55,919 bases of DNA from an uncultured Oscillibacter sp. (GCA_946551795.1 CAMNRF010000006.1:1-55919); one strand, 5' to 3'; positions 21,312 through 29,728 are shown, counted from the first letter of the stretch. Notes: generated by a model from the sequence alone, not told the origin. Program-made: numbers and translations.

Positions 21312-22553
21312 TCAATCCGGGACGATCTGCCGCTCGGCGAAGGCCGAGAGCAGGCGGTCCATGTCGGAGGGGATGGAGATGGGCTCACCGCAGGACTTGA
21401 TGGCGTTGGCCACGTCCTTGAGGCCGTTGCCCGTCACCACGCTGACCACGGTGTCGTCTCTCCCGATAACGCCGGATTCGCAGAGCTTCCGCACCCCCGC
21501 CGTGCCGGTGACGCCCGCCGGCTCGCCGAAGACGCCGCAGGTGCGGCCCAGCAGCTTCTGGGCGTCCATAATCTCCTCATCGGAGACGTTGACCACCAGA
21601 CCATTGGACTCCCGAATAGCCAAAAGCGCCTTGTCCGCGTTCCGGGGTACGCCCACGGCGATGGAATCCGCCAGGGTGTTTTCCTCCATGGGACGCCAGT
21701 CCTCCCCGGTCTCAATGGCCCGGTTCAGCGGGCAGCACCCGGCGGCCTGGGCGGAGATCAGGCGGGGAAGGCGGTCGATAAAGCCGATGGCGTACAGGTC
21801 CTTGAGGCCCTTCCAGAGCCCGGCGATGGTGCAGCCGTCGCCCACGGAGATGGCGATGTAGTCCGGCGCCTGCCAGTCCAGCTGCTCCATGATCTCCAGA
21901 GCCACGGTCTTCTTGCCCTCGGAGAGATAGGGGTTGATGGCGGCGTTGCGGTTGTACCAGCCCCACCGGTCAATGGCCTGCTTGGAGAGCTCGAAGGTCT
22001 CCTCGTAGCTGCCCTGGACGGAGACGACGGTGGCGCCGAAGGTCATCAGCTGGGCCACCTTGCCCTTGGGGGCCCGGGAGGGGACAAAGATGTAGGTGGC
22101 AAGGCCCGCCGCCGCGGCGTTGCCCGCCAGGGACGAGGCGGCGTTGCCGGTGGAGGAGCAGGCGATGACCTTCGCCCCGGCCTCCCGGGCCTTGGCCACC
22201 GCCATGGCGCTGGCCCGGTCCTTCAAAGAGGCGGTGGGGTTCTGGCCGTCATCCTTCACCCACAGGCGCCTCAGACCCAGCAGCTCCGCAAGGCGGGGCT
22301 CCTCGTACAGGGGGGACCAGCCCACCCGCAGGGGCGTGGGCTCCGTGCTGTCCTCGATGGGCAGCAGCTCCCGGTAGCGCCACATGGACCGCTCCGGCCG
22401 GGCGGCCAGCTTCTCCCTGGTCAACCGCGTCTTGATGTACTCATAGTCGTAGACGATGTCCAGGATGCCGCCGCATTCGCAGGTGGTCAGGTCCGGCGTC
22501 GCCGGGTAGGTTCTGCCGCAACGAACACATTTTCCATATTTTACATGTTTCAT
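21312..22553 (-). CDS. Threonine-synthase-like PLP enzyme with N-terminal zinc ribbon
   Basis: A 413-residue fold-type-II PLP enzyme of the threonine synthase/dehydratase family. An N-terminal zinc ribbon is formed by Cys 9, 12, 25 and 27; the PLP lysine is Lys 111 in NPTASLKDRA; the Asn-loop SSTGNAASSLAG follows near 150 and the phosphate-binding Gly loop SVGDGCTIAG near 250. Canonical threonine synthase makes threonine from O-phosphohomoserine, but no thrA/thrB partner is nearby; instead it lies in a unit with another PLP enzyme and a YheO-like regulator opposite ygeY-ygeW. A catabolic amino-acid lyase role is therefore possible. The start at 22553 follows GGAGGAG. Confidence 0.82.
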   Translation of the reverse strand: MKHVKYGKCVRCGRTYPATPDLTTCECGGILDIVYDYEYIKTRLTREKLAARPERSMWRYRELLPIEDSTEPTPLRVGWSPLYEEPRLAELLGLRRLWVKDDGQNPTASLKDRASAMAVAKAREAGAKVIACSSTGNAASSLAGNAAAAGLATYIFVPSRAPKGKVAQLMTFGATVVSVQGSYEETFELSKQAIDRWGWYNRNAAINPYLSEGKKTVALEIMEQLDWQAPDYIAISVGDGCTIAGLWKGLKDLYAIGFIDRLPRLISAQAAGCCPLNRAIETGEDWRPMEENTLADSIAVGVPRNADKALLAIRESNGLVVNVSDEEIMDAQKLLGRTCGVFGEPAGVTGTAGVRKLCESGVIGRDDTVVSVVTGNGLKDVANAIKSCGEPISIPSDMDRLLSAFAERQIVPD

Positions 22554-22585
22554 GTTGTCTCCTCCGTCAAAATTTGGGGAGCTGT

Positions 22586-22632
22586 ATTCCTTCGGAATCC
22601 GGCCCACGGGGGCGGGATGGGGGCATCCCGCC
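22586..22632. other. Hairpin-rich gap between the two PLP-enzyme genes
   Basis: Two perfect hairpins lie in the 139-base gap: ATTCC/GGAAT near 22586-22598 and GGCGGGATG/CATCCCGCC at 22611-22632 (loop GGGG). They may adjust relative expression of the two genes; no gene is present in the gap. Confidence 0.45.
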
Positions 22633-22692
22633 GCGGGCGGGGACGGGGGATACCGCGCCTCGGGCGCGGGACGGGAGTTGCCCGGCCGCGCC

Positions 22693-24168
22693 TTACAGGC
22701 TCTTCAAAACTCCACTCTCCTCATTAAACGCGTTAATGAGTTCATCCAACTCCTTCGCCTGGGCGTGAACAGCATCCCAAGTCCCCTCGGTGTCATACCA
22801 AAGGGCGTTCAGGTCGTGCATATCCTTCCCCTGCTGCTCCACCCAGGTGTAGTATTTCAGGTGGTGCACCCGCTTGCGGTCGGCGTAGGTCATCTCAATC
22901 AGGTTGTCGGTCTTGAGCCCCAGCATGTGCAGGTTGTGGTCCAGCTCCGCCGCCTGGGCGGTGTAAGCCCCGTACTGCTCGTTCAGCTCGGCGATGCGGC
23001 TGCCGTACATCACGGCGCTGTCGGTGAGGACCGTGCCCACCACGTCCCGCTCCGTGAGCTCGTAGTACTTGGCCATCTTGATGCAGCAAAGGACGTTGGC
23101 GATGCCGCTGATGCCAAGCCACGTCAGCTTCTCCACCAGCTCGCCGTCCAGGCCCAGGACCTCCCTGAGGTACTTCTGCCCCTCGGGGGTGTTGAACAGG
23201 CGCAGCAGGCGCTGGCTGTCCTCGTCGTCAATGGCGATGGCCATGTCGCTGTTTTTCACATTGTGAATCCAGGGGATGTGCTTGTCGCCGATGCCCTCGA
23301 TCCGGTGGCCGCCGAAGCCGTTGTTCAGGATGGTGGGGCACTGGAGGGCCTCGCCCACCGCCAGCTTCAGGTGGGGATACAGCTCCTTGAGGCGGTCGCC
23401 CGCGCTCATGGTGCCGGCGGAGCCGGAGGTGAAGGCGGCGGCGGCGAAACGGTCGCCGGGGCGCTTGACGGCCTCGAACACATCCGCCAGGGCGTTGCCG
23501 GTGACGTTGTAGTGCCACAGGGGATTGCCCATCTCCTCAAACTGGTTGAAGATCATGTACTGGGGGTCCCGTTTCAGCTCGTTGGTCTTGTCGAAAATCT
23601 CCTTGACGTTGGACTCACAGCCGGGGGTGGCGATGACCTCGGCGCCGATCTCGTGGAGCCAGTCGAACCGCTCCTGGCTCATCTCCGCCGGGAGGATGGC
23701 CACGCCCTGGGCCCCCAGCAGCCGGGAGTTGAAGGCGCCGCCCCGGCAGTAGTTGCCGGTGGAGGGCCACACGGCCTTGTGGATGTCCACGTCAAACTGG
23801 CCCGTCACCAGGCGGGGGGCCAGGCACCCGAAGGAGGCCCCCACCTTGTGGCAGCCCGTGGGGAACCACTTGCCCACCATGGCGATGATCCGGCAGGGCA
23901 CGCCGGTGAGGGCGGGGGGCAGCTCGATGTAGTTGGGCACGGCCTGGAAGAGGCCGCCGGACTCTCTGGCCTCGTTCTTCCAGGTGATGCGGAACAGGTT
24001 CATGGGGTCCACGTCCCAGAGGCCCAGGGTCTTGAGGCGGCTCTGCACCTTCTCCGGGATGGTCTCCGGGTGCTGCATCTGGGCGATGGTGGGGATGACG
24101 ATGCCGTTCTCCTTTGCCTTTTTGATGTTGTGGGCCAGGCCCTGCTTGTTGACGGAAAGGTCGATCAT
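22693..24168 (-). CDS. Fold-type-II PLP-dependent enzyme, function unknown
   Basis: A 491-residue protein of the tryptophan-synthase-beta superfamily. The PLP lysine is Lys 108 in WFPTGCHKVGASFG, a Gly/Ser phosphate loop FTSGSAGTMSAG lies near 245-256, and the C-terminal 100 residues are a helical extension absent from threonine dehydratases. It does not show the sequence of the 2,3-diaminopropionate ammonia-lyase YgeX. Its ATG overlaps the regulator's stop codon (ATGA), so it is controlled and translated together with that regulator, and it faces the ygeY-ygeW-arcC operon. By position it could be a non-orthologous lyase of the same pathway; the substrate is not readable. Confidence 0.85.
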   Translation of the reverse strand: MIDLSVNKQGLAHNIKKAKENGIVIPTIAQMQHPETIPEKVQSRLKTLGLWDVDPMNLFRITWKNEARESGGLFQAVPNYIELPPALTGVPCRIIAMVGKWFPTGCHKVGASFGCLAPRLVTGQFDVDIHKAVWPSTGNYCRGGAFNSRLLGAQGVAILPAEMSQERFDWLHEIGAEVIATPGCESNVKEIFDKTNELKRDPQYMIFNQFEEMGNPLWHYNVTGNALADVFEAVKRPGDRFAAAAFTSGSAGTMSAGDRLKELYPHLKLAVGEALQCPTILNNGFGGHRIEGIGDKHIPWIHNVKNSDMAIAIDDEDSQRLLRLFNTPEGQKYLREVLGLDGELVEKLTWLGISGIANVLCCIKMAKYYELTERDVVGTVLTDSAVMYGSRIAELNEQYGAYTAQAAELDHNLHMLGLKTDNLIEMTYADRKRVHHLKYYTWVEQQGKDMHDLNALWYDTEGTWDAVHAQAKELDELINAFNEESGVLKSL

Positions 24169-24812
24169 AATGGTTTGTCCTCCTCCAGTTTTGTGTCGAT
24201 ATAGGAATACAAGGTGTACTTAGAGATCCCGAAGTATTTGGCGACCTTGTCGCCGGACTTGGTGACCAGGAACGCGCCGTTCTGGTTCAGGAATTGGATG
24301 GCCCGGACCTTGTCGTCCTTGTTCATCAGCGCCACGGGCTTGCCCACCAGCGCCACGGACTGCTGGATCAGCTCCTCCAGCAGGTCGTTGATGTTGACGA
24401 TCTTCTCCGGCTCGGAGGGCTGGGGCCCCTCGGTGGAGACCAGGCCGTGGAGGGCGCTCTCCACCATCAAGAGGGCGGAGATGTCGTAGTTGATGGCCAG
24501 GATCGCCGAGACCTTCCCCTTGCTGTTGCGGATGTAGACCGTGGAGGATTTCAGGATCTTGCCGTCCGGGGTCTTCATCAGGTAGGACAGGTGGTCCTTG
24601 GGCTCGGGGTCGTTGGTCTGCAGCTGCTCCATCACCACGTGGGACGCGCCGTCCCCCACCTTCCGCCCGGAGACGTGGCCGTTGATGATGGCCACGATGC
24701 TGTGGTCCGGGTTCCGGCTCAGGTCGTGGATCACCACCTCGCAGCTGCTGCCGAACTGGGCCGCGATGCCCGCCGCCACCTGCTTGAGCAGTTCCAGTTT
24801 TCCGGTTTCTAT
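24165..24812 (-). CDS. YheO-like PAS/HTH transcriptional regulator, possible ATA start
   Basis: A YheO-family regulator: an N-terminal PAS-like domain (CEVVIHDLSRNPDHSIVAI...; ILAINYDISALL) and a C-terminal helix-turn-helix (GDKVAKYFGISKYTLYSYI) close to the end. About 215 residues with the start proposed here. The only standard start in the frame is a GTG at 24779, which lies inside the conserved LLKQVAAGIAAQFG helix and has no good ribosome site; an in-frame TAG closes the frame at about 24860. An ATA at 24812 lies seven bases after AAGAGGGG and restores the expected N-terminus. It is the first gene of the minus-strand unit and probably senses a pathway metabolite for both divergent operons. 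Confidence 0.8.
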   Translation of the reverse strand: METGKLELLKQVAAGIAAQFGSSCEVVIHDLSRNPDHSIVAIINGHVSGRKVGDGASHVVMEQLQTNDPEPKDHLSYLMKTPDGKILKSSTVYIRNSKGKVSAILAINYDISALLMVESALHGLVSTEGPQPSEPEKIVNINDLLEELIQQSVALVGKPVALMNKDDKVRAIQFLNQNGAFLVTKSGDKVAKYFGISKYTLYSYIDTKLEEDKPL

Positions 24813-24869
24813 GAAATATCCCCTCTTTCCTATGGCAAAGTTTATATAAACGCTCTATTACACTTCAAT

Positions 24870-24965
24870 ATAATATCACACTTTTTGTATAAAGCAACAC
24901 TTTTTCAAAAAAATTTTTTGGTTTTCAAAAATTTTGTTTGACAACAGGGAATCTTGTGATATGAT
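24870..24965. promoter_or_regulatory. Divergent AT-rich control region of the purine-type cluster
   Basis: On the plus strand TTGACA (24938-24943) and TATGAT (24960-24965), 16-base spacer, drive ygeY. On the minus strand TTGCTT (24897-24892) and TATTAT (24875-24870) could drive the regulator. Between them lie two direct-repeat pairs: ACACTTTTT at 24878 and 24897 (19 apart) and TTTTCAAAA at 24902 and 24922 (20 apart), candidate binding sites for the YheO-like regulator. The AT-richness is striking against the GC-rich surroundings. Confidence 0.65.
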
Positions 24966-25021
24966 AAAGCTGTAAGCGACAGAGAGGAAGCTGTAAAAAT
25001 AATTTTATGGAGGGCTGTATC

Positions 25022-26434
25022 ATGGATTTTGAAGCGATCAAAGCGGCGGCGGAAGGCTACAAGGCCGAGATGTCCCGGTTCCTGCGGGACATGATCTCCC
25101 ATCCCAGCGAGAGCTGCGAGGAGAAGGACGTGGTGATGTGCATCAAGGCCGAGATGGAGAAGCTGGGCTTTGACAAGGTGGAGATCGACGGCCTGGGCAA
25201 CGTCATCGGCTGGATGGGCCAGGGCGAGAAGATCATCGCCATCGACTCCCACATCGACACCGTGGGCATCGGCAACATCAACAATTGGGAGTCCGACCCC
25301 TACACAGGCTTCGAGACCGAGGACATCATCTACGGCCGGGGCGGCAGCGACCAGGAGGGCGGCATGGCCTCCGCCGTGTACGGCGCCAGGATCATGAGGG
25401 ATATGGGCCTCATTCCCGAGGGCTACAAGATCATGGTGGTGGGCTCCGTGCAGGAGGAGGACTGCGACGGCATGTGCTGGCAGTACATCGTCAACAAGTA
25501 CTTCGCGGGTCCCGAGGACGCCCGCAGCAAGATCGAGTTCGTCATCTCCACCGAGCCCACCGACGGCGGCATCTACCGGGGCCACCGGGGCCGCATGGAG
25601 ATCCGGGTGGACGTGAAGGGCGTCAGCTGCCACGGCTCCGCCCCGGAGCGGGGCGACAACGCCATCTACAAGATGGCCGACATCCTCCAGGACGTCCGGG
25701 CCCTGAACGAGAACGGCGACGGCCCCTCCAACAAGGTCAAGGGCCTTGTGAAGATGCTCAACGAGGAGTTCAACCCCGAGCACTACGAGGACGCCCGCTT
25801 CCTGGGCCGGGGCACCTGCACCACCAGCCAGATCTTCTACACCTCCCCCAGCCGCTGCGCCGTGGCGGACAGCTGCGCCATCTCCATCGACCGCCGCATG
25901 ACCGCCGGCGAGACCTGGGACTCCTGCCTGGAGGAGATCCGGCAGCTGCCCAGTGTGCAGAAGTACGGCGAGGACGTGAAGGTCAGCATGTACATGTACG
26001 ACCGTCCCGCCTGGACCGGCACCGTGTATGAGACCGAGTGCTTCTTCCCCACCTGGATCAACAAGGAGAGCGCCGCCCACGTCCAGGCCCTGGTGGACGC
26101 CCACCGCGCCCTGTGGGGCGAGGAGCGCATCGGCCACGCCGACGCCGATCCCAAGAAGGACGCCATGCACCTGCGCGCCGGCCGTCCCCTGACGGACAAG
26201 TGGACCTTCTCCACCAACTGTGTCTCCATCCAGGGGCGGTACGGCATCCCCTGCGTGGGCTTCGGCCCCGGCGCGGAGAGCCAGGCCCACGCCCCCAACG
26301 AGATCACCTGGAAGCAGGACCTGGTGACCTGCGCCGCCCTGTACGCCGCCGCCATTCCCCTCTACAAGCCGGAGAACAGAACCGCCGACGTGACGGAGTT
26401 CCGCCAGAGCCTGACGGACAACGACATCCAGTAA
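25022..26434 (+). CDS. ygeY: YgeY, M20-family peptidase-like deacylase/hydrolase of the purine-type cluster
   Basis: A 470-residue metallohydrolase of the M20 family, co-aligning with E. coli YgeY over its length (shared blocks FLRDM, PSESC, DEEDCDG-type [49 protein letters not shown]). Metal ligands are visible at His 77 and Asp 79 (DSHIDTVG), with EED and STEPTD acids and a C-terminal AHAPNE His. E. coli ygeY lies in the cluster for anaerobic purine/urate breakdown, where this hydrolase is thought to act on a ureido/amino-acid intermediate. The ATG at 25022 follows GGAGGG by seven bases; the in-frame ATG 15 bases earlier overlaps that ribosome site. Confidence 0.93.
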   Translation: MDFEAIKAAAEGYKAEMSRFLRDMISHPSESCEEKDVVMCIKAEMEKLGFDKVEIDGLGNVIGWMGQGEKIIAIDSHIDTVGIGNINNWESDPYTGFETEDIIYGRGGSDQEGGMASAVYGARIMRDMGLIPEGYKIMVVGSVQEEDCDGMCWQYIVNKYFAGPEDARSKIEFVISTEPTDGGIYRGHRGRMEIRVDVKGVSCHGSAPERGDNAIYKMADILQDVRALNENGDGPSNKVKGLVKMLNEEFNPEHYEDARFLGRGTCTTSQIFYTSPSRCAVADSCAISIDRRMTAGETWDSCLEEIRQLPSVQKYGEDVKVSMYMYDRPAWTGTVYETECFFPTWINKESAAHVQALVDAHRALWGEERIGHADADPKKDAMHLRAGRPLTDKWTFSTNCVSIQGRYGIPCVGFGPGAESQAHAPNEITWKQDLVTCAALYAAAIPLYKPENRTADVTEFRQSLTDNDIQ

Positions 26435-26462
26435 CCGTCTGAAACATAGAAGGGTGATTTTT

Positions 26463-26726
26463 ATGAAGGGCATGCGGCTTTGGAATCTGGTCTCCTGGGC
26501 GGTGGTGCTGTTCCTCTTCGTGCGGATGGCGCTGGCCGGAGCCCTTTCCCCCACCTCCATGAACTACTGGCACTATGGGGAGCTGCGGCTGATTTTCCTG
26601 CTGTTCCTCATGCACGCTATATCGTTCACGCTGATTCTGGGCGTCCTGAAAAAACTGGTGAACGAGCCGCCCGTCCCGCCTGCCCCAAAAGCTGAAGACG
26701 ACCCGTATGACGGCCTGGGGACCTGA
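26463..26726 (+). CDS. Small two-helix membrane protein between ygeY and ygeW
   Basis: An 87-residue protein with two hydrophobic segments (about 8-26 and 42-62) and a Pro-rich acidic tail (EPPVPPAPKAEDDP). It is 28 bases after ygeY and 34 before ygeW in the same direction, so it is co-transcribed. The ATG at 26463 follows GAAGGGTG; an in-frame GTG nine bases upstream overlaps that site. No family is recognised. Its position suggests a membrane-associated accessory of the pathway or importer, but this is only context. Confidence 0.7.
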   Translation: MKGMRLWNLVSWAVVLFLFVRMALAGALSPTSMNYWHYGELRLIFLLFLMHAISFTLILGVLKKLVNEPPVPPAPKAEDDPYDGLGT

Positions 26727-26760
26727 CCCCGCAAATAAAAACAATAAGGAGATATTCCAT

Positions 26761-27951
26761 ATGTCTAAGACCATCGAACTGGCGCAGCACCTGGAGAAGC
26801 TGCACACCAACAACATGTACAAGTCCGACTTCTACTGGACCTGGGACAAGACCGACGAGGAGCTGGACGCCATCTTCACCGTAGCCGACGCCCTGCGGGA
26901 CCTGCGGGAGCGGAACAAGTCCACCCGGATCTTCGACTCGGGCCTGGGCATCTCCATCTTCCGGGACAACTCCACCCGCACCCGCTTCTCCTTCGCCTCC
27001 GCCTGCAACCTGCTGGGCCTCACCGTCCAGGACCTGGACGAGAAGAAATCCCAGATCGCCCACGGCGAAACCGTCCGGGAGACCGCCAACATGGTCTCCT
27101 TCATGGCCGACGTCATCGGCATCCGGGACGATATGTTCATCGGCGAGGGCCACAAGTACCAGAAGACCTTCATGGACGCCGTGAAGGAGGGCTACCGGGA
27201 CGGCATCCTGGAGCAGCAGCCCACCCTGGTGAACCTCCAGTGCGACGTGGACCACCCCACTCAGGCCATGGCGGATATGCTGCACATCATCCACCAGTTC
27301 GGCGGCGTGGAGAACCTCAAGGGCAAGAAGCTGGCCATGACCTGGGCCTACTCCCCCAGCTACGGCAAGCCCCTGTCCGTTCCCCAGGGCGTCATCGGCC
27401 TCATGACCCGCTTCGGCATGGATGTGGTGCTGGCCCATCCCGAGGGCTATGACGTGATGCCCGAGGTGGAGGAGATCGCCCGCAAGAACGCCCAGGCCAC
27501 CGGCGGCAGCTACAGGAAGGTCGCCACCATGGAGGAGGCCTTCGACGGCGCCGACATCGTCTATCCCAAGAGCTGGGCCCCCTTCGCCGCCATGGAGGAG
27601 CGCACGAAGCTCTACCAGGCCGGCGACCAGAAGGGCATTGACGAGCTGGAGAAGAAGCTCCTGGCCCAGAACGCCAATTTCAAGAACTGGTCCTGCACCG
27701 AGGAGATGATGAAGCGCACGAAGGACGGCAAGGCGCTGTATCTCCACTGCCTGCCCGCCGACATCACCGGCCTCAGCTGCCCCGAGGGCGAGGTGGACAA
27801 CTCCGTGTTCGACCGGTACCTGGTGCCCCTGTACAAGGAGGCCAGCTTCAAGCCCTATATCATCGCCGCCATGATCATGATGAGCAAGGTAAAGGACCCC
27901 GTGTCCGCGCTGATGGCCATGGACGCCGGGAAGGCCCGAAAGGCCTTTTAA
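26761..27951 (+). CDS. ygeW: Knotted carbamoyltransferase YgeW
   Basis: A 396-residue transcarbamylase of the knotted YgeW family. Carbamoyl-phosphate binding motif STRT at residues 71-74 (FRDNSTRTRFSF), HPTQ in CDVDHPTQAMAD, and HCLPADITG near the C-terminus; long stretches such as KSQIAHGETVRETANM, TWAYSPSYGKPLSVPQG and EGYD are shared with E. coli YgeW. In the purine/urate cluster it is thought to run in the catabolic direction, transferring a carbamoyl group to phosphate so that carbamoyl phosphate can be used by the carbamate kinase encoded next. The ribosome site AAGGAG lies eight bases before the ATG. Confidence 0.95.
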   Translation: MSKTIELAQHLEKLHTNNMYKSDFYWTWDKTDEELDAIFTVADALRDLRERNKSTRIFDSGLGISIFRDNSTRTRFSFASACNLLGLTVQDLDEKKSQIAHGETVRETANMVSFMADVIGIRDDMFIGEGHKYQKTFMDAVKEGYRDGILEQQPTLVNLQCDVDHPTQAMADMLHIIHQFGGVENLKGKKLAMTWAYSPSYGKPLSVPQGVIGLMTRFGMDVVLAHPEGYDVMPEVEEIARKNAQATGGSYRKVATMEEAFDGADIVYPKSWAPFAAMEERTKLYQAGDQKGIDELEKKLLAQNANFKNWSCTEEMMKRTKDGKALYLHCLPADITGLSCPEGEVDNSVFDRYLVPLYKEASFKPYIIAAMIMMSKVKDPVSALMAMDAGKARKAF

Positions 27952-28027
27952 GGGGACTCCGTCCCCCTCTCCCCGCGCCGCGGGCGCCGGGAACCACTGA
28001 TTATTTTGGGAAGAGGTTGCACCAGTC

Positions 28028-28969
28028 ATGGGTAAACGTATCGTCATCGCCCTGGGCGGCAACGCCCTGGGCAAGAACCTGCCGGAGCAGATGATCGCGG
28101 TCAAGCAGACCGCCAGGGCCATTGTCGACCTGATCGAGCAGGGCCACCAGGTGGTCATCGCCCACGGCAACGGCCCCCAGGTGGGCATGATCCAAAACGC
28201 AATGACCGAGCTGACCCGCTCCGACCCGGAGAAGTACATCCCCTGCCCGCTGTCCGTGTGCGTGGCCATGAGCCAGGGCTATATCGGCTACGATCTCCAG
28301 AACGCCCTGCGGGAGGAGCTGCTGGACCGGGGAATCAGCAAGGGCGTGGCCACCGTGCTCACCCAGGTGGAGGTGGACCCCCAGGACCCCGCCTTCCAGA
28401 ATCCCACCAAGCCCATCGGCGCCTTCATGACGAAGGAGGAGGCCGAGACATTGGTGCGGGAGCGGGACTACCAGGTGGTGGAGGACGCCGGCCGGGGCTG
28501 GCGCCGGGTGGTGGCCTCCCCGATGCCCGTCTCCATCGTGGAGATCGAGTCCATCCGGGACATGGTGGACGCCGGTCTCGTGGTGGTGGCCTGCGGCGGC
28601 GGCGGAATCCCCGTCTTCAAGACCGGGGGGCACCACCTCAAGGGCGCGGCGGCGGTCATCGACAAGGACTTCGCCAGCGAGAAGCTGGCCGAGCAGCTGA
28701 ACGCGGACACCCTCATCATCCTCACCGCCGTGGAGAAGGTGGCCGTCAATTTCGGAAAGCCGGACCAGACGTGGCTGGACCACCTGACTCCGGAGGAGGC
28801 CCGGCGGTACGCCGCCGAGGGCCAGTTCGCCCCGGGCAGCATGTTGCCCAAGGTGGAGGCGGCGGTGAAGTTCGCCGAGTCCAAGCCCGGCCGCACGGCC
28901 CTCATCACCCTGCTGGAGAAGGCCAAGGCCGGCATCGCCGGAGAGACAGGCACCGCCGTCTCCCGGTAA
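28028..28969 (+). CDS. arcC: Carbamate kinase
   Basis: Converts carbamoyl phosphate plus ADP to ATP, CO2 and ammonia: the energy-yielding last step of several catabolic routes. The product is 313 residues, the normal length. Motifs: RIVIALGGNALG at the N-terminus, HGNGPQVG near 55, VASPMP and VVACGGGGIPV in the middle, DKDFASEKLAEQLNADTLIILT (kinase core) and the FAPGSMLPKVEAA substrate segment. Position directly after ygeW makes it the equivalent of E. coli YqeA rather than an arginine-deiminase-linked ArcC: no arcA/arcB is present. A hairpin terminator follows at about 29089. Confidence 0.95.
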   Translation: MGKRIVIALGGNALGKNLPEQMIAVKQTARAIVDLIEQGHQVVIAHGNGPQVGMIQNAMTELTRSDPEKYIPCPLSVCVAMSQGYIGYDLQNALREELLDRGISKGVATVLTQVEVDPQDPAFQNPTKPIGAFMTKEEAETLVRERDYQVVEDAGRGWRRVVASPMPVSIVEIESIRDMVDAGLVVVACGGGGIPVFKTGGHHLKGAAAVIDKDFASEKLAEQLNADTLIILTAVEKVAVNFGKPDQTWLDHLTPEEARRYAAEGQFAPGSMLPKVEAAVKFAESKPGRTALITLLEKAKAGIAGETGTAVSR

Positions 28970-29088
28970 TACGAATCTTCCATTAAACCGCGGCAGGGCG
29001 CGTTTCAGAAAGATCCGCGCGGCACGGCTTCGCCGGCAGAATAAAAAGCATTCCGCGTATCACCGGCAGACTGCGTAAAATTTTAAAA

Positions 29089-29163
29089 AGAGGGAAGGGC
29101 GGATCATCCGCCCCTTCCCTCTCTCCCAAAATCAGGGGCTGTCCTTTCTGGACAGCCCCTGAT
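29089..29163. terminator. Two terminator hairpins between arcC and the DUF4180 gene
   Basis: The first (29089-29123) pairs AGAGGGAAGGGCGGA with its complement, one bulged base, after a TTTTAAAAAG tract. The second (29131-29163) is a 14-bp perfect stem, ATCAGGGGCTGTCC and complement, loop TTTCT. Convergent arrangement: they serve arcC on the plus strand and the DUF4180 gene on the minus strand. The rest of the 224-base gap holds nothing recognisable. Confidence 0.7.
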
Positions 29164-29193
29164 GGCTCTGAACTCATATGCCGCCGCACGGTC

Positions 29194-29568
29194 CTACTGC
29201 CGTGCCTCCGCCAGTTTTCGGACGGCCTCCTCTTTGGTGGAGACGAAGAAGAAGTCGTGTCCGTTATTGGACTCATAGATAAAATCCCGCAGGGGTTTGC
29301 TGGTGTAGCGGGAGTAGTCGCCGTATACGGCGGCTTTTACGCGGTAGTTGATGAACTTCTGCAGAATCTCCCCGGCAACGCCGGTGCTGAGGATAAAGAA
29401 GTCCTCACAAATCAGGTCTTTATCGATGACGATCCGGGCGGCGCCCGTCTCGTATTTCACGGTCATCACCAGGTCCAAAGCGGACTGGACGTCTACAATG
29501 ACTTTCTCGTCGCTGGAGACAACCGCAAGATCTGTGCCGTGATCTCTTACGTGTTCAATTTTCATCAT
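29194..29568 (-). CDS. DUF4180 family protein
   Basis: A 124-residue protein matching the DUF4180 pattern: an N-terminal strand-rich part, the central segment IVIDKDLICEDFFILSTGVAGEILQKF and the C-terminal VYGDYSRYTSKPLRDFIYESN. No catalytic motif or membrane segment is evident; the function of the family is unknown. The start chosen (29568) lies ten bases after GGGAGG; a TTG nine bases further upstream and an ATG three bases downstream are alternatives. It is monocistronic, convergent with arcC and divergent from the thi operon. Confidence 0.85.
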   Translation of the reverse strand: MMKIEHVRDHGTDLAVVSSDEKVIVDVQSALDLVMTVKYETGAARIVIDKDLICEDFFILSTGVAGEILQKFINYRVKAAVYGDYSRYTSKPLRDFIYESNNGHDFFFVSTKEEAVRKLAEARQ

Positions 29569-29685
29569 AATGGTCAATTCCTCCCATATTCAGATTTGCG
29601 GCATTGACTCCAGTTGAGGAGAGAGTATAGCACAGGTTTTCCGCGCTGTCAATTCCCGTCTCCCGCGGCTTCCGCAAAAGAGCAC

Positions 29686-29714
29686 TTGCAAAGCCGGAAA
29701 AAACGGCGTATGAT
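29686..29714 (+). promoter_or_regulatory. Promoter of the thiE-thiD operon
   Basis: TTGCAA (29686-29691) and TATGAT (29709-29714) with a 17-base spacer, ending 15 bases before the riboswitch. Confidence 0.75.
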
Positions 29715-29728
29715 AGACCGTGTAAAAA

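Noticed and set aside
21312-22553. Confident naming of the PLP enzyme with zinc ribbon as biosynthetic thrC
   Set aside because: Sequence family fits threonine synthase but the neighbourhood is catabolic and has no homoserine-pathway genes, so the gene symbol was withheld.
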